Shown here one piece after another: positions 1 to 6,345 of a DNA stretch of 11,589 nucleotides (positions within the stretch are counted from its first letter, which is position 1; every line of letters starts with the position of its first letter). The notes below the pieces were generated by a model. It was not told where the DNA came from. It worked only from the letters and a program-made list of their open reading frames with translations, and ran no database searches. The position numbers and the translations under genes are program-made. The DNA is from CAYZXL01 sp964482435 (lineage in GTDB: Bacteria; Auribacterota; JABMQX01). The stretch covers positions 1 to 11,589 of the forward strand of contig CAYZXL010000102.1 of assembly GCA_964482435.1 (NCBI GenBank). Direction: 5' to 3'.

Positions 1-559
1 TCAGGACTTCGTCAGCCACGGCAGTGACTCCGCCGAGAAGGAAAACTTCCAGCCACATCTGTCCACGGTATTCCCCGCGGAACTCAGCGAGTCCGTCTAC
101 GACTTCACCGAACGACAGTGACTCGTGTGGACGATTGACATATTGAAACATCGCCTCATCGCCCGCGTCCAGAGAGGGCACAACGAGATCGGCCATGCGG
201 CATGCCCTTCGAACCTCTTCTTGAAAAAGAAGCGAGCCGTTGGTGATGATGGCTACCGGCACATCGGTCAGGCTTTTGACTCGTGAGATAATCTCGCCCA
301 GCTCGGAGTGCAGAGTCGGCTCGCCGGAGCCTGAGATGGTCACGTAGTCGGGACGCGGCACTCGTTTCGAAGCATCCTGAACCTCGCGGACGATGTCCTC
401 AACGGGCGCCTGGGGCGAACGGCAGACGGTCTTTTGCGTGGTGCGGCCGAGCTGGCAATAAATGCAGTCGTACGTGCAGGTCTTGAACGGGATAACGTCC
501 ACACCGAGCGAACGACCTAACCGTCGAGATGGAACGGGCCCGTAGACGTACAGCGGCAT
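1..559 (-). CDS. Radical SAM protein (COG0731-like), C-terminus beyond window
   Basis: The 186 visible residues carry the radical SAM signature CTYDCIYC, with cysteines 28, 32 and 35 as ligands for the [4Fe-4S] cluster that cleaves S-adenosylmethionine. The SGSGEPTLH stretch near residue 76 resembles the SAM-binding GGEP motif. The N-terminal pattern GPVPSRRLGRSLG is typical of the COG0731 group, related to wyosine-type tRNA enzymes but common in anaerobes in operons unrelated to tRNA. The ATG is preceded by GAGAGGAG at good spacing and lies 15 bp after the stop of the metallo-hydrolase gene, so the two are probably co-transcribed. The frame is open to base 1, so the C-terminal part is missing. 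The substrate cannot be told from sequence; maturation of a cofactor in this cluster is a guess from context. Confidence 0.9.
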   Translation of the reverse strand, partial: MPLYVYGPVPSRRLGRSLGVDVIPFKTCTYDCIYCQLGRTTQKTVCRSPQAPVEDIVREVQDASKRVPRPDYVTISGSGEPTLHSELGEIISRVKSLTDVPVAIITNGSLLFQEEVRRACRMADLVVPSLDAGDEAMFQYVNRPHESLSFGEVVDGLAEFRGEYRGQMWLEVFLLGGVTAVADEVL

Positions 560-574
560 GATTCTCCTCTCCAA

Positions 575-1450
575 TTACCGGGCCGGCTGAAGTTCAACGA
601 CGGCTCCGACGCCTGCGTTGATATACTGGTCGCCAAAAGCCTTTGAAAACATCTCGCGCGTCCGGTCACCCGAGCAATGACACGGGCCCGCTCGAACGAT
701 TCCCAGTTTTTTGAGCTGGGCGATTACCTTGCTGATCTCTTTCTCTTTGTATCCAGTCATGTGAAAGCCACCCACGACAAGCTGAGGCACGGCTTGGCTG
801 AGCTCGGTCGCCTTCGTAACGACCTCTACAATCCCCGGATGAGCGCACCCCGTCATGACCGCGATGCCCCCTTTGACTCGCACACACAACGCCTGCTCCT
901 TTATAGCTGTTCCCATCTCACCCGTTGAGAAAGCATCCGCGCAGATGTTCGTGGGCTCTTTCACCTCAACAACTTTGGCTCCCACCTTTCGAACAGAGGC
1001 TTTCATCTTCTCAGGGAAGGAAGCAGGGAGAAACACGGTGACCGAGGGATTCTTCTCCAGGACGGCTGCAAGCCCTTCCGTATGATCGCCATGGACGTGA
1101 GAGAGGAAGATGATGTGGATTTTCTCCGGCGAGATGCCGAGTTTCTGCATGTTGGAAAGGAGAGTATCGGGAGCCCCTCCCGTGTCGAAGAGGATGTTCT
1201 TCTCAAGACCCTCGATGAAGCAGGCGAACCCCCACGCCGTCTGGAGGTCTTTCCGAAAAGCGCAGTTGTCGTAGAGGATTGTGATGGTCACTGGTCCATC
1301 CTTTATTGGGGGAACTGTTTCACATCGCGCGCTCGCCCATGCAAGCATATAGAAGCACATCGTGAGCATGGCGCGCATGACACGCAAGCTGATTGTTGCG
1401 CGCGACCGCTCAGCTTTGTTCTTCCTCGTAGAGCCACTTTTCAACGACAT
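575..1450 (-). CDS. MBL-fold metallo-hydrolase (COG1237 type), likely exported
   Basis: This 291-residue protein has the metallo-beta-lactamase fold. The metal motif HVHGDH is at residues 118-123 after an LFDTG strand at 87-91. A TGCAHPG motif at 200-206 and GGFH at 227-230 supply further ligands. TGCAHPG is characteristic of the COG1237 group, annotated near dihydropterin/methanopterin phosphate chemistry although most members are uncharacterised. A CHCSGD motif at 257-262 near the C-terminus adds two cysteines and a histidine. The N-terminus has a Lys/Arg-rich start, a hydrophobic stretch at about 25-40 and a possible signal peptidase site after ASA (residues 39-41), so export is plausible. 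The chosen ATG lies 6 bp after the methyltransferase stop, with AAAGGA inside that gene's end, implying coupling. Methionines 25 or 28 are alternative starts but lack a ribosome site. Confidence 0.88.
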   Translation of the reverse strand: MSLKSGSTRKNKAERSRATISLRVMRAMLTMCFYMLAWASARCETVPPIKDGPVTITILYDNCAFRKDLQTAWGFACFIEGLEKNILFDTGGAPDTLLSNMQKLGISPEKIHIIFLSHVHGDHTEGLAAVLEKNPSVTVFLPASFPEKMKASVRKVGAKVVEVKEPTNICADAFSTGEMGTAIKEQALCVRVKGGIAVMTGCAHPGIVEVVTKATELSQAVPQLVVGGFHMTGYKEKEISKVIAQLKKLGIVRAGPCHCSGDRTREMFSKAFGDQYINAGVGAVVELQPAR

Positions 1451-1456
1451 TCGCTT

Positions 1457-2014
1457 TCAGTTCCTTTGCTCGCTGCTGCGCTTCAGAAAGGTGTATGTCC
1501 TCTTCCCTTTTTTGAGTAGCGTGAACAGTCCTGCGCTGGTGACATTGGATACTATTTGCGTTTCGTTTAGGTGGTGGTCGCTGAACGACAAGATTCCGTC
1601 TCGTTTCAATACCCGGTGCAATTCTCTCAGCACCTTGTCAGCGTCACCCAGCATGTGGAACGTGTCGTAGAATAGCGCTGCGTCTATACTGCCGTCAGGC
1701 AGTCGCGTTTCGCAGTCGGAACGAATGGCAGCCACGTTCGTCAGTTGCGTCTTTGAAGCAATCCTTTCAACCTTCTGGGTCGCGAGCGGATGAATATCCA
1801 GCGCGTAGACCTTTCCTGACTTCCCCACCAACTCCGAAAGAGGGATCAGAAAGCTTCCGGGGCCGGATCCGTAATCCAGAACGTGAAAACCTGGCTTTAT
1901 GTCTACTTCCTTTAGGATTTTTCTCGGTGGCACGAAGAGGTCGCGGAATTTCAGGCTGAGAGACATCAGTCTGAAATGAAGATTGGATTGTGGACGACTC
2001 ATGTTGCCTTTCAT
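1457..2014 (-). CDS. Class I SAM-dependent methyltransferase
   Basis: The 185-residue protein is a compact Rossmann-fold methyltransferase. Motif I, VLDYGSGPGS at residues 45-54, binds S-adenosylmethionine; the acidic residue after strand 2 is in YALDIHP near 70-76; DAALFYDTFH at 111-120 is the motif IV region, and LKRDGILSFSDHH at 136-148 the motif V/VI region. The protein is shorter than most family members and has no obvious substrate-recognition domain, so the acceptor is unknown; metalloid, small molecule and protein are all possible. The ATG at 2014 has only a weak upstream site. A second in-frame ATG at 2002 follows AAAGG at short spacing and may be the true start. It is 68 bp downstream of the thioesterase gene and ends 6 bp before the metallo-hydrolase start. 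Confidence 0.87.
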   Translation of the reverse strand: MKGNMSRPQSNLHFRLMSLSLKFRDLFVPPRKILKEVDIKPGFHVLDYGSGPGSFLIPLSELVGKSGKVYALDIHPLATQKVERIASKTQLTNVAAIRSDCETRLPDGSIDAALFYDTFHMLGDADKVLRELHRVLKRDGILSFSDHHLNETQIVSNVTSAGLFTLLKKGKRTYTFLKRSSEQRN

Positions 2015-2035
2015 TCGTTCATTGCTCTCGGATTA

Positions 2036-2045
2036 GCAGCGCTGC
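2036..2045. repeat. 10-bp GC-rich palindrome in intergenic gap
   Basis: GCAGCGCTGC is a perfect palindrome in the 68-bp gap between the thioesterase stop and the methyltransferase start. A second GC-rich inverted stretch (CGCGC-TGG-GCGCG on the minus strand) lies about 20 bp away. Together they could fold in the transcript, but there is no T-run for a terminator, and a chance match in GC-rich DNA is possible. Confidence 0.3.
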
Positions 2046-2082
2046 GCCAACCGTCGCGCCCAGCGCGCGTCTTACAACGCGG

Positions 2083-2532
2083 TCAACTTGCTGTGATGAA
2101 GGTGGCTTTCGCCTCGGCAAGGACTTTCTGCCCGAGAATAATCCGGCCCGCAACCACGTGCACTCTCCCCCGGGACGATTCCAGTTTCCCCCGCACAAGT
2201 ACCTCCTTGCCCACCGGGACCGGATGCCGAAACCGAGTCTTCATCTCGGCAGTGCGAGCCGCTATCCCGCGTCGAAGCAGAACGTTGGTCATCGCGGAAT
2301 CTAGAAGCGTCGCCACCAGGCCGCCCTGGAGGATTCCGTCATATCCCTGGAACTCACCTGATGCGGCGAACCGACATTCAATCTCGCCATTTTCAACCGA
2401 CGCGAAATGCAAGTGGAGCCCTACTGGATTTTCCGCTCCGCAGGCGAAACAGTGGCTATGCTGCAATTGAGCTTCCGGGAGACGGCCCGAGGCAGATTTG
2501 ACGGAGTTTTCGAACTCAGTGCTCGCAGACAT
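2083..2532 (-). CDS. PaaI-family hotdog-fold thioesterase
   Basis: The 149-residue product matches the small hotdog-fold acyl-CoA thioesterases. The N-terminal HCFACGAENPVGLH (residues 27-40) is a Cys-containing signature common in this subgroup. The core motif LQGGLVATLLDSAM at 68-81 contains the GG turn and catalytic-region Asp78, with Gln in place of the His found in many relatives. Strands follow at 94-103 and 110-148. I chose the ATG at 2532 because it follows GGAG and gives the usual family length; the open frame continues to 2676, but that part lies inside the upstream NifX gene and looks non-homologous. The start overlaps the end of the NifX gene by 17 bp, which indicates translational coupling. 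The acyl substrate is unknown, and its role in a metal-cofactor cluster is unclear. Confidence 0.88.
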   Translation of the reverse strand: MSASTEFENSVKSASGRLPEAQLQHSHCFACGAENPVGLHLHFASVENGEIECRFAASGEFQGYDGILQGGLVATLLDSAMTNVLLRRGIAARTAEMKTRFRHPVPVGKEVLVRGKLESSRGRVHVVAGRIILGQKVLAEAKATFITAS

Positions 2533-2848
2533 TTTCTCCGCTCGGTAGAGTGCCATCGAGGTACATCGCGATGATGTCATCGGGGTCTCCCTGAGGCGTC
2601 CCGAGGACAACTTTGATACCCTGCTGCTCGAAGAGCGCCTGGGCACGTCCGCCCATGCCGCTGGCGATGATAGCATTCGCCCCTTGTTCCTTCAGCCATG
2701 CCGGGAAGGCCCCTGGTTCATGAGGCGGGGGGACGAGCGATTCGCGTTTCATCACCTGTCCGCTGTCGATATCGAACAAAACGAACTCCTCACACCGACC
2801 GAAATGAGGGCTAACCAACCCTCCGGTTACTGGAATCGCAACACGCAT
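2516..2848 (-). CDS. NifX/NifB-C-terminal family (ORP-like) cofactor protein, short form
   Basis: This 110-residue protein belongs to the dinitrogenase iron-molybdenum cofactor family (COG1433), whose members bind or carry metal-sulfur clusters. It starts MRVAIPVTGG, has the family signature HFGRCEEF at residues 15-22 and the conserved GANAIIASGMGGRA stretch at about 56-69. The RNase H-like single-domain length is normal. A strong GGAGGAG lies just before the ATG, and the gene starts 10 bp after the Mrp ATPase stop. In D. vulgaris an Mrp domain and an ORP-like domain are, to my knowledge, joined in one protein, so this adjacent pair looks like the split form and the two products probably interact. 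It could accept or store a cluster delivered by Mrp. Confidence 0.9.
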   Translation of the reverse strand: MRVAIPVTGGLVSPHFGRCEEFVLFDIDSGQVMKRESLVPPPHEPGAFPAWLKEQGANAIIASGMGGRAQALFEQQGIKVVLGTPQGDPDDIIAMYLDGTLPSGENVCEH

Positions 2849-2858
2849 TGTCTCCTCC

Positions 2859-3791
2859 CTATTGAGGCATTTGTTCCGCCACTGTTCTGTCGCTTTCCAT
2901 ATTCAGGATGGGCCGGATGGCGCCACCGAAAGCCACAACGGCTGGTGAATCCGGATAGGCGTCGAGGTAGGACTGCCCGACGTCCGATGCAAGGACAATC
3001 TTTGGGTCTATCGGGATGCGACCAAGAAACGGCACGCCCATTTCCCTGGCCATTCTCTCGCCTCCGCCCGATTTGAATATCTGTGTTTCGTGTCCGCATT
3101 TCGGGCAGACAAAGCCGCTCATGTTCTCAATCACGCCGAGCACCGGCATCTGGAGTTTTCGGCAGAAGTTGATTGACTTTCTCACATCTACCAGCGAAAG
3201 CTCCTGGGGTGTGGTTACGACCAAAGCTCCGTCGAGGGAGACGGCCCCCTCGCGCCGGGCGGGAATGAGCTGGCAGACCGACAGCGGCTCGTCCCCGGTT
3301 CCGGGCGGAGAATCAACGATGAGGTAATCGAGCACCCCCCAGACCACATCTCGAATGAACTGTTTAATAGCACCCATCTTCAGCGGCCCTCGCCAGATTA
3401 CGGCATCAGTGTCGCTCATGAGCAAGAAGCCCATGGACATTACTTTTAGATTCTTCCCGAACGAGACCGGCAAAATGGCGTTCCCGGCGATCTCAATCGT
3501 GCGCCCTTCCAGGCCGAGCATCTTGGGGATGCTTGGACCGTGTATGTCAACGTCGAGCAAACCGACTTGTTTCCCCGCGCGGGTAAGCGACAGCGCGAGG
3601 TAGCACGCAACGGTACTCTTTCCGACGCCTCCTTTCCCCGAGAGAACGAGGATCCTGTGTTTGACCTGGGACATGCGACGCTCAATCGCTTCTGTTTCCA
3701 GATAGGCCTCCAATTTCGGGTCGCCACGCTTTGTGCCCGTCCAGGGCACGGTGGACTGCTTCTGTTTTTCATCCTGTTTACCTTCGCTCAC
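2859..3791 (-). CDS. Mrp/NBP35-family ATP-binding iron-sulfur carrier
   Basis: The 310-residue protein is a P-loop ATPase of the Mrp/NBP35/ApbC type, which binds a bridging [4Fe-4S] cluster as a dimer and hands it to target proteins. The deviant Walker A GKGGVGKS is at residues 52-59, the DVDIHGPSIPKMLG segment at 80-93, and SPPGTGDEPL at 161-170. The cluster-binding CPKC motif is at 229-232, in the conserved context ENMSGFVCPKCG. The N-terminal 40 residues are polar and lack the four-Cys ferredoxin-like motif of eukaryotic Nbp35. The start is a GTG at 3791, with AAAGGA about 10 bp upstream. It sits 137 bp after the second MinD-type ATPase and directly precedes the NifX gene. The recipient is probably one of the NifX/ORP proteins. 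Confidence 0.93.
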   Translation of the reverse strand: MSEGKQDEKQKQSTVPWTGTKRGDPKLEAYLETEAIERRMSQVKHRILVLSGKGGVGKSTVACYLALSLTRAGKQVGLLDVDIHGPSIPKMLGLEGRTIEIAGNAILPVSFGKNLKVMSMGFLLMSDTDAVIWRGPLKMGAIKQFIRDVVWGVLDYLIVDSPPGTGDEPLSVCQLIPARREGAVSLDGALVVTTPQELSLVDVRKSINFCRKLQMPVLGVIENMSGFVCPKCGHETQIFKSGGGERMAREMGVPFLGRIPIDPKIVLASDVGQSYLDAYPDSPAVVAFGGAIRPILNMESDRTVAEQMPQ

Positions 3792-3827
3792 AGCTTCTCA
3801 TTCCTTTCTCGACCGCAACGATACCCG

Positions 3828-3848
3828 TCATGACGTCCAACGTCGTGA
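3828..3848. repeat. Imperfect inverted repeat upstream of the Mrp gene
   Basis: TCATGACGT and ACGTCGTGA flank CCA, giving 9-bp arms with one mismatch. It lies about 37 bp before the Mrp GTG start, within the 137-bp gap after the MinD-ferredoxin gene. It could be a regulator-binding site or an mRNA hairpin; nothing in the sequence decides between them, and no good promoter boxes were found around it. Confidence 0.35.
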
Positions 3849-3928
3849 TTAAGGGACCTCCCGTGCAATGACAGGCATCCGATCCTGTTCTCCAAGAGGG
3901 TATAGACTTAGCTCCGCCCAAATTTCCA

Positions 3929-4843
3929 TCACCATAGCCTCCCGCCGGTGCCTTGCTCTTCCAAAAGATCGGCAAGGTGCGACCACACCTCTCTGACCGC
4001 GCTCGCTGCTGGCCCGTGCGAATGCTCTACGATGCTCTCTCCTGTCATCTGTGCCCTCGTGAAAGCGGGGTCATAGGGTATTTCACCGACGACCGGGGTT
4101 GCATTATTGGAGCACCAGCCGCGTATCTCAGCGACGATTCCGGGGTTGAGGTCGCATTTGTTGACGCATACCGCTGTTTGAATTCCAAAGTGATCCGACA
4201 GCGCAATGGCGCGCTCGAGGTCATGCCGAGCCGACAACGTTGGTTCCGTCACAACCAGGACAAGGTTCGCCCCTGTGATCGAGGCGATGACCGGACAACC
4301 AATACCGGGAGGCCCGTCAACAATGATCAGGTCAAATCCCTCTTCTTCCGCAATCCGCCTTGCTTCAGTCCGCACGATGGTCACGAGCTTGCCGGAGTTT
4401 TCTTCCGCGATTCCCAACCGGGCATGAACCATCGGGCCATGACGGGTATCGGAGAGAAACCACCGCCCCGACTCGTTCGACACCTGCTCGATGGCTTCTG
4501 CTGGACAGAAGTAAGCGCAGATCCCGCAGCCCTCACACGAAACTGGGTCAATGGTCACCTCCTGGAGTACTCCGTCGTCGCCGCGTCTCGCCTCAATGGC
4601 ATCGAAGCGACACAGCGGCAAACACTTTTCACACCGGACGCACTTTTCCTGATTCACGGTGAACCTGGGTGTCCCACGGAAAACCTCCTCTTTGCGCACC
4701 GTTGGTGAGAGAATGAGGTGAAGGTCTGCTGCGTCCACATCGCAGTCCGCCAGCACTTTGTTCTGGGCAAGCGCTGCGAAGCACGCCACAAGACTGGTTT
4801 TCCCGGTTCCACCTTTGCCGCTGATGATGACTAACTGTTTCAC
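3929..4843 (-). CDS. MinD-type ATPase with inserted 2x[4Fe-4S] ferredoxin domain (second copy)
   Basis: This 304-residue protein is of the COG1149 type: a ParA/MinD P-loop ATPase interrupted by a ferredoxin domain. The deviant Walker A GKGGTGKT lies at residues 9-16. Two cluster motifs follow: Cys 68, 71, 74, 78 and Cys 103, 106, 109, 113. The switch segment VDGPPGIGCP sits near 190. In D. vulgaris two such ATPases belong to the orp gene set. The open frame begins at GTG 4861, but I prefer GTG 4843, because AGGAAGG precedes it by 5 bp and the protein then starts MKQLVIISGKGG, as is usual. It lies 46 bp downstream of a paralogue, probably after a duplication, and the two may form a heterodimer. 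Electron transfer coupled to ATP-dependent cofactor insertion is the likely role, by inference. Confidence 0.92.
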   Translation of the reverse strand: MKQLVIISGKGGTGKTSLVACFAALAQNKVLADCDVDAADLHLILSPTVRKEEVFRGTPRFTVNQEKCVRCEKCLPLCRFDAIEARRGDDGVLQEVTIDPVSCEGCGICAYFCPAEAIEQVSNESGRWFLSDTRHGPMVHARLGIAEENSGKLVTIVRTEARRIAEEEGFDLIIVDGPPGIGCPVIASITGANLVLVVTEPTLSARHDLERAIALSDHFGIQTAVCVNKCDLNPGIVAEIRGWCSNNATPVVGEIPYDPAFTRAQMTGESIVEHSHGPAASAVREVWSHLADLLEEQGTGGRLW

Positions 4844-4889
4844 GTTAGCCTTCCTGCCCACAGGTTCCGTAGCTCACGGTAACTTTGTG

Positions 4890-5765
4890 CTATAAGGTTC
4901 TTGCTGCGGCCACAGTTCTCCTGACAGCCGCTTGAGAGATTCGGTCCCAGAGGGAGGCGAAGATCCGCTCATAATCGAGGCCGAGGCTGAGGACCATTGC
5001 ACCTCTCGAATATGCCTCGGCGATCCACCTATCGTCCGGTATTTCCAGGAGGACCGCGATGCCTTCCCGGACGGCGTATTCTCTGACCCGCTCGTCGCCT
5101 ATATCCGAGCGATTGATGACAATGCCGAAAGGAAGGCCGAGTTGCCGGACCATCTCCACAGCAAGCTTCAGGTCATTGAGCCCGAAAGGCGTTGGTTCCG
5201 TGACCAGCAATACGTAGTCCGCTCCCTTCACGGATTCGATCACGGGACAGGACGTCCCCGGAGGAGCGTCAATAACCGTTTCTGCTTCCGGTGGGACTGA
5301 CCTCTTCACCTCCCGGATGAGGGGTGGCGCCATCGGCTCACCAATGTTCAGCTTCCCATGCACGAAGCCCAGACTCCCCGCCCTTCCTTTCTCAAGGACT
5401 CCGATTTCCCTGGGTACTTCCCTGATCGCCCCCACCGGGCACACCAGTGCGCATCCGCCACAGCCGTGGCAAAGCTCGGGAAAAATCAATACCTTCTCCC
5501 TGACGACAACAATCGCGCTATATTGGCAGACCCTGGCGCACTCGCCACAGCCGCTGCATTTCGCCTGGCCCACCTCTGGGACCGGAATACCGACAGACCT
5601 TATTTCGGCCACCTGCGGCTTGAGGAAGATGTGGCCGTTAGGGGCTTCCACGTCGCAATCGGCGTAGCAGACTTTGCGGCCCGTTTTGGACAGGAACAGC
5701 GCCAGATTCGTAGCTACAGTCGTCTTGCCCGTGCCTCCTTTCCCACTGGCAATGGCGATCGTCAT
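4890..5765 (-). CDS. MinD-type ATPase with inserted 2x[4Fe-4S] ferredoxin domain (first copy)
   Basis: The 291-residue protein is a paralogue of the next gene and has the same order of parts. Walker A GKGGTGKT is at residues 8-15, the DCDVEAPNGH segment at 36-45, cluster ligands at Cys 70, 73, 76, 80 and Cys 99, 102, 105, 109, and the Walker B-side DAPPGTSCP at 166-174. The extra Cys173 beside the nucleotide site is shared with the paralogue. The ATG at 5765 has AAAGGAA at close spacing. It follows a 321-bp gap, so it may have its own promoter. Two diverged paralogues side by side match the gene pair of the orp complex. Expected location is the cytoplasm, perhaps membrane-associated as in MinD, although no clear amphipathic tail is visible. 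Confidence 0.93.
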   Translation of the reverse strand: MTIAIASGKGGTGKTTVATNLALFLSKTGRKVCYADCDVEAPNGHIFLKPQVAEIRSVGIPVPEVGQAKCSGCGECARVCQYSAIVVVREKVLIFPELCHGCGGCALVCPVGAIREVPREIGVLEKGRAGSLGFVHGKLNIGEPMAPPLIREVKRSVPPEAETVIDAPPGTSCPVIESVKGADYVLLVTEPTPFGLNDLKLAVEMVRQLGLPFGIVINRSDIGDERVREYAVREGIAVLLEIPDDRWIAEAYSRGAMVLSLGLDYERIFASLWDRISQAAVRRTVAAARTL

Positions 5766-5871
5766 GTGTTCCTTTCACAACCGACTCATAACATGCTAAA
5801 GCCGGTCGCGGGGGCCCCGCCAGCCAAACCCGGCCGACCTCTGGCTACCCCGGAGCAACCAGCTTTTTTAC

Positions 5872-5887
5872 TGCATGTCACGGTCCT
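5872..5887 (-). promoter_or_regulatory. Weak sigma-54-like promoter candidate
   Basis: On the minus strand AGGACCGTGACATGCA has the invariant GG and GC at the required 10-bp separation and a fair -12 element (ATGCA), but its -24 element departs from TGGCAC. It would give a leader of roughly 100 nt before the first MinD-type gene. A GG-N10-GC match alone occurs often by chance. Confidence 0.22.
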
Positions 5888-5926
5888 TTCTTCGTGCATA
5901 GGGCATCAAAAGCCAAAATGCCGTTT

Positions 5927-5941
5927 TTCCCGTGACGGGAA
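5927..5941. repeat. 15-bp inverted repeat
   Basis: TTCCCG-TGA-CGGGAA is a perfect 6-bp-arm inverted repeat around three bases. On the minus strand, which is the transcribed direction, it is followed by A rather than T, so it is not an intrinsic terminator. It lies between the two weak sigma-54-like boxes, so an activator or repressor site is possible. Confidence 0.4.
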
Positions 5942-5988
5942 CCAGACGAGTTCGCAGCCTTCAGGACCACTCAGCAGAGAATCACTTC

Positions 5989-6004
5989 TGCCCGGTCATT
6001 GCCA
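5989..6004 (-). promoter_or_regulatory. Sigma-54-like promoter candidate
   Basis: The minus strand reads TGGCAATGACCGGGCA: an intact TGGCA -24 element, GG and GC separated by 10 bp, and a -12 element GGGCA instead of TTGCA. It begins about 80 bp after the FmdB-type stop and would give a leader of more than 200 nt to the MinD-type gene. It competes with the candidate at 5872-5887; neither is certain. Confidence 0.27.
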
Positions 6005-6086
6005 CACCGCGGGAAGGACAACTCTTCTGATGACAGGAGGCAATGCAATAGCCAGGGTTTCAGCCTGTAGCGTCTTGGCACAAAGC

Positions 6087-6329
6087 TCACCGAACACACG
6101 TACCATCGTCGCCGCAGGGAGGTGCATCGCAGCGGCTGTCTCTGCCGCAGCATGTCTTCCCGGGACCGCGGCGCCCTTCCGAAACCGATACGTTGGCCGC
6201 CGATAGAAGCTTGACGACCCTACCGCTACCACACCGTTCGCAGGTCGCCTCCTCCGCCACATCAATCCTCTTCTGAAGGAACTCAGTTATCGCTCCGCAG
6301 TCTTCACAACGATATTCGTAGATAGGCAT
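6087..6329 (-). CDS. FmdB-type zinc ribbon protein with Cys-rich tail
   Basis: The 80-residue product begins MPIYEYRCEDCG, the hallmark of the FmdB family of small putative regulatory zinc-ribbon proteins. The ribbon uses two CxxC pairs (Cys 8/11 and 30/33). Beyond it, residues 55-80 contain five more cysteines (60, 61, 67, 72, 78), giving an unusual metal-binding-looking tail. I used the ATG at 6329 because it gives the canonical N-terminus; the open frame extends to 6386 inside the preceding gene without homology. The nearest GAGG is about 14 bp upstream, so translation may depend on coupling to the ORP-type gene that ends 16 bp before. Family function is not established; a metal-sensing or metal-carrying role fits the neighbours. 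Confidence 0.88.
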   Translation of the reverse strand: MPIYEYRCEDCGAITEFLQKRIDVAEEATCERCGSGRVVKLLSAANVSVSEGRRGPGKTCCGRDSRCDAPPCGDDGTCVR

Positions 6330-6345
6330 GGGTCTGCGCACCGCC

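Larger units (their letters stand above)
5766..6086. other. 321-bp non-coding gap between FmdB-type and MinD-type genes
   Basis: No convincing gene lies here on either strand. It holds a 13-bp GC palindrome (GCGGGGGCCCCGC at 5808-5820), a 15-bp inverted repeat at 5927-5941 and two weak sigma-54-like boxes, listed separately. The minus-strand T-run expected of a terminator after the FmdB-type gene is absent. The length and inverted repeats suggest a control region for the MinD-type gene pair. Confidence 0.6.

Noticed and set aside
2533..2676. N-terminal extension of the thioesterase
   Set aside because: It lies within the NifX gene in another frame, shows no homology, and the internal ATG with GGAG gives the normal family length.
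3953..4708. 251-codon open frame on the plus strand
   Set aside because: It is antisense to the well-supported MinD-ferredoxin gene, has no family motif and has low-quality composition; a shadow of GC-rich coding DNA.
5358..6206. 282-codon open frame on the plus strand
   Set aside because: It is antisense to the first MinD-ferredoxin gene and runs through the gap into the FmdB-type gene; no ribosome site or recognisable domain.
5996..6265. 89-codon minus-strand frame, or its 36-codon end, overlapping the FmdB-type gene
   Set aside because: It is in another frame of the FmdB-type gene and has no ribosome site or motif; the short end part looks mildly hydrophobic but is unsupported.
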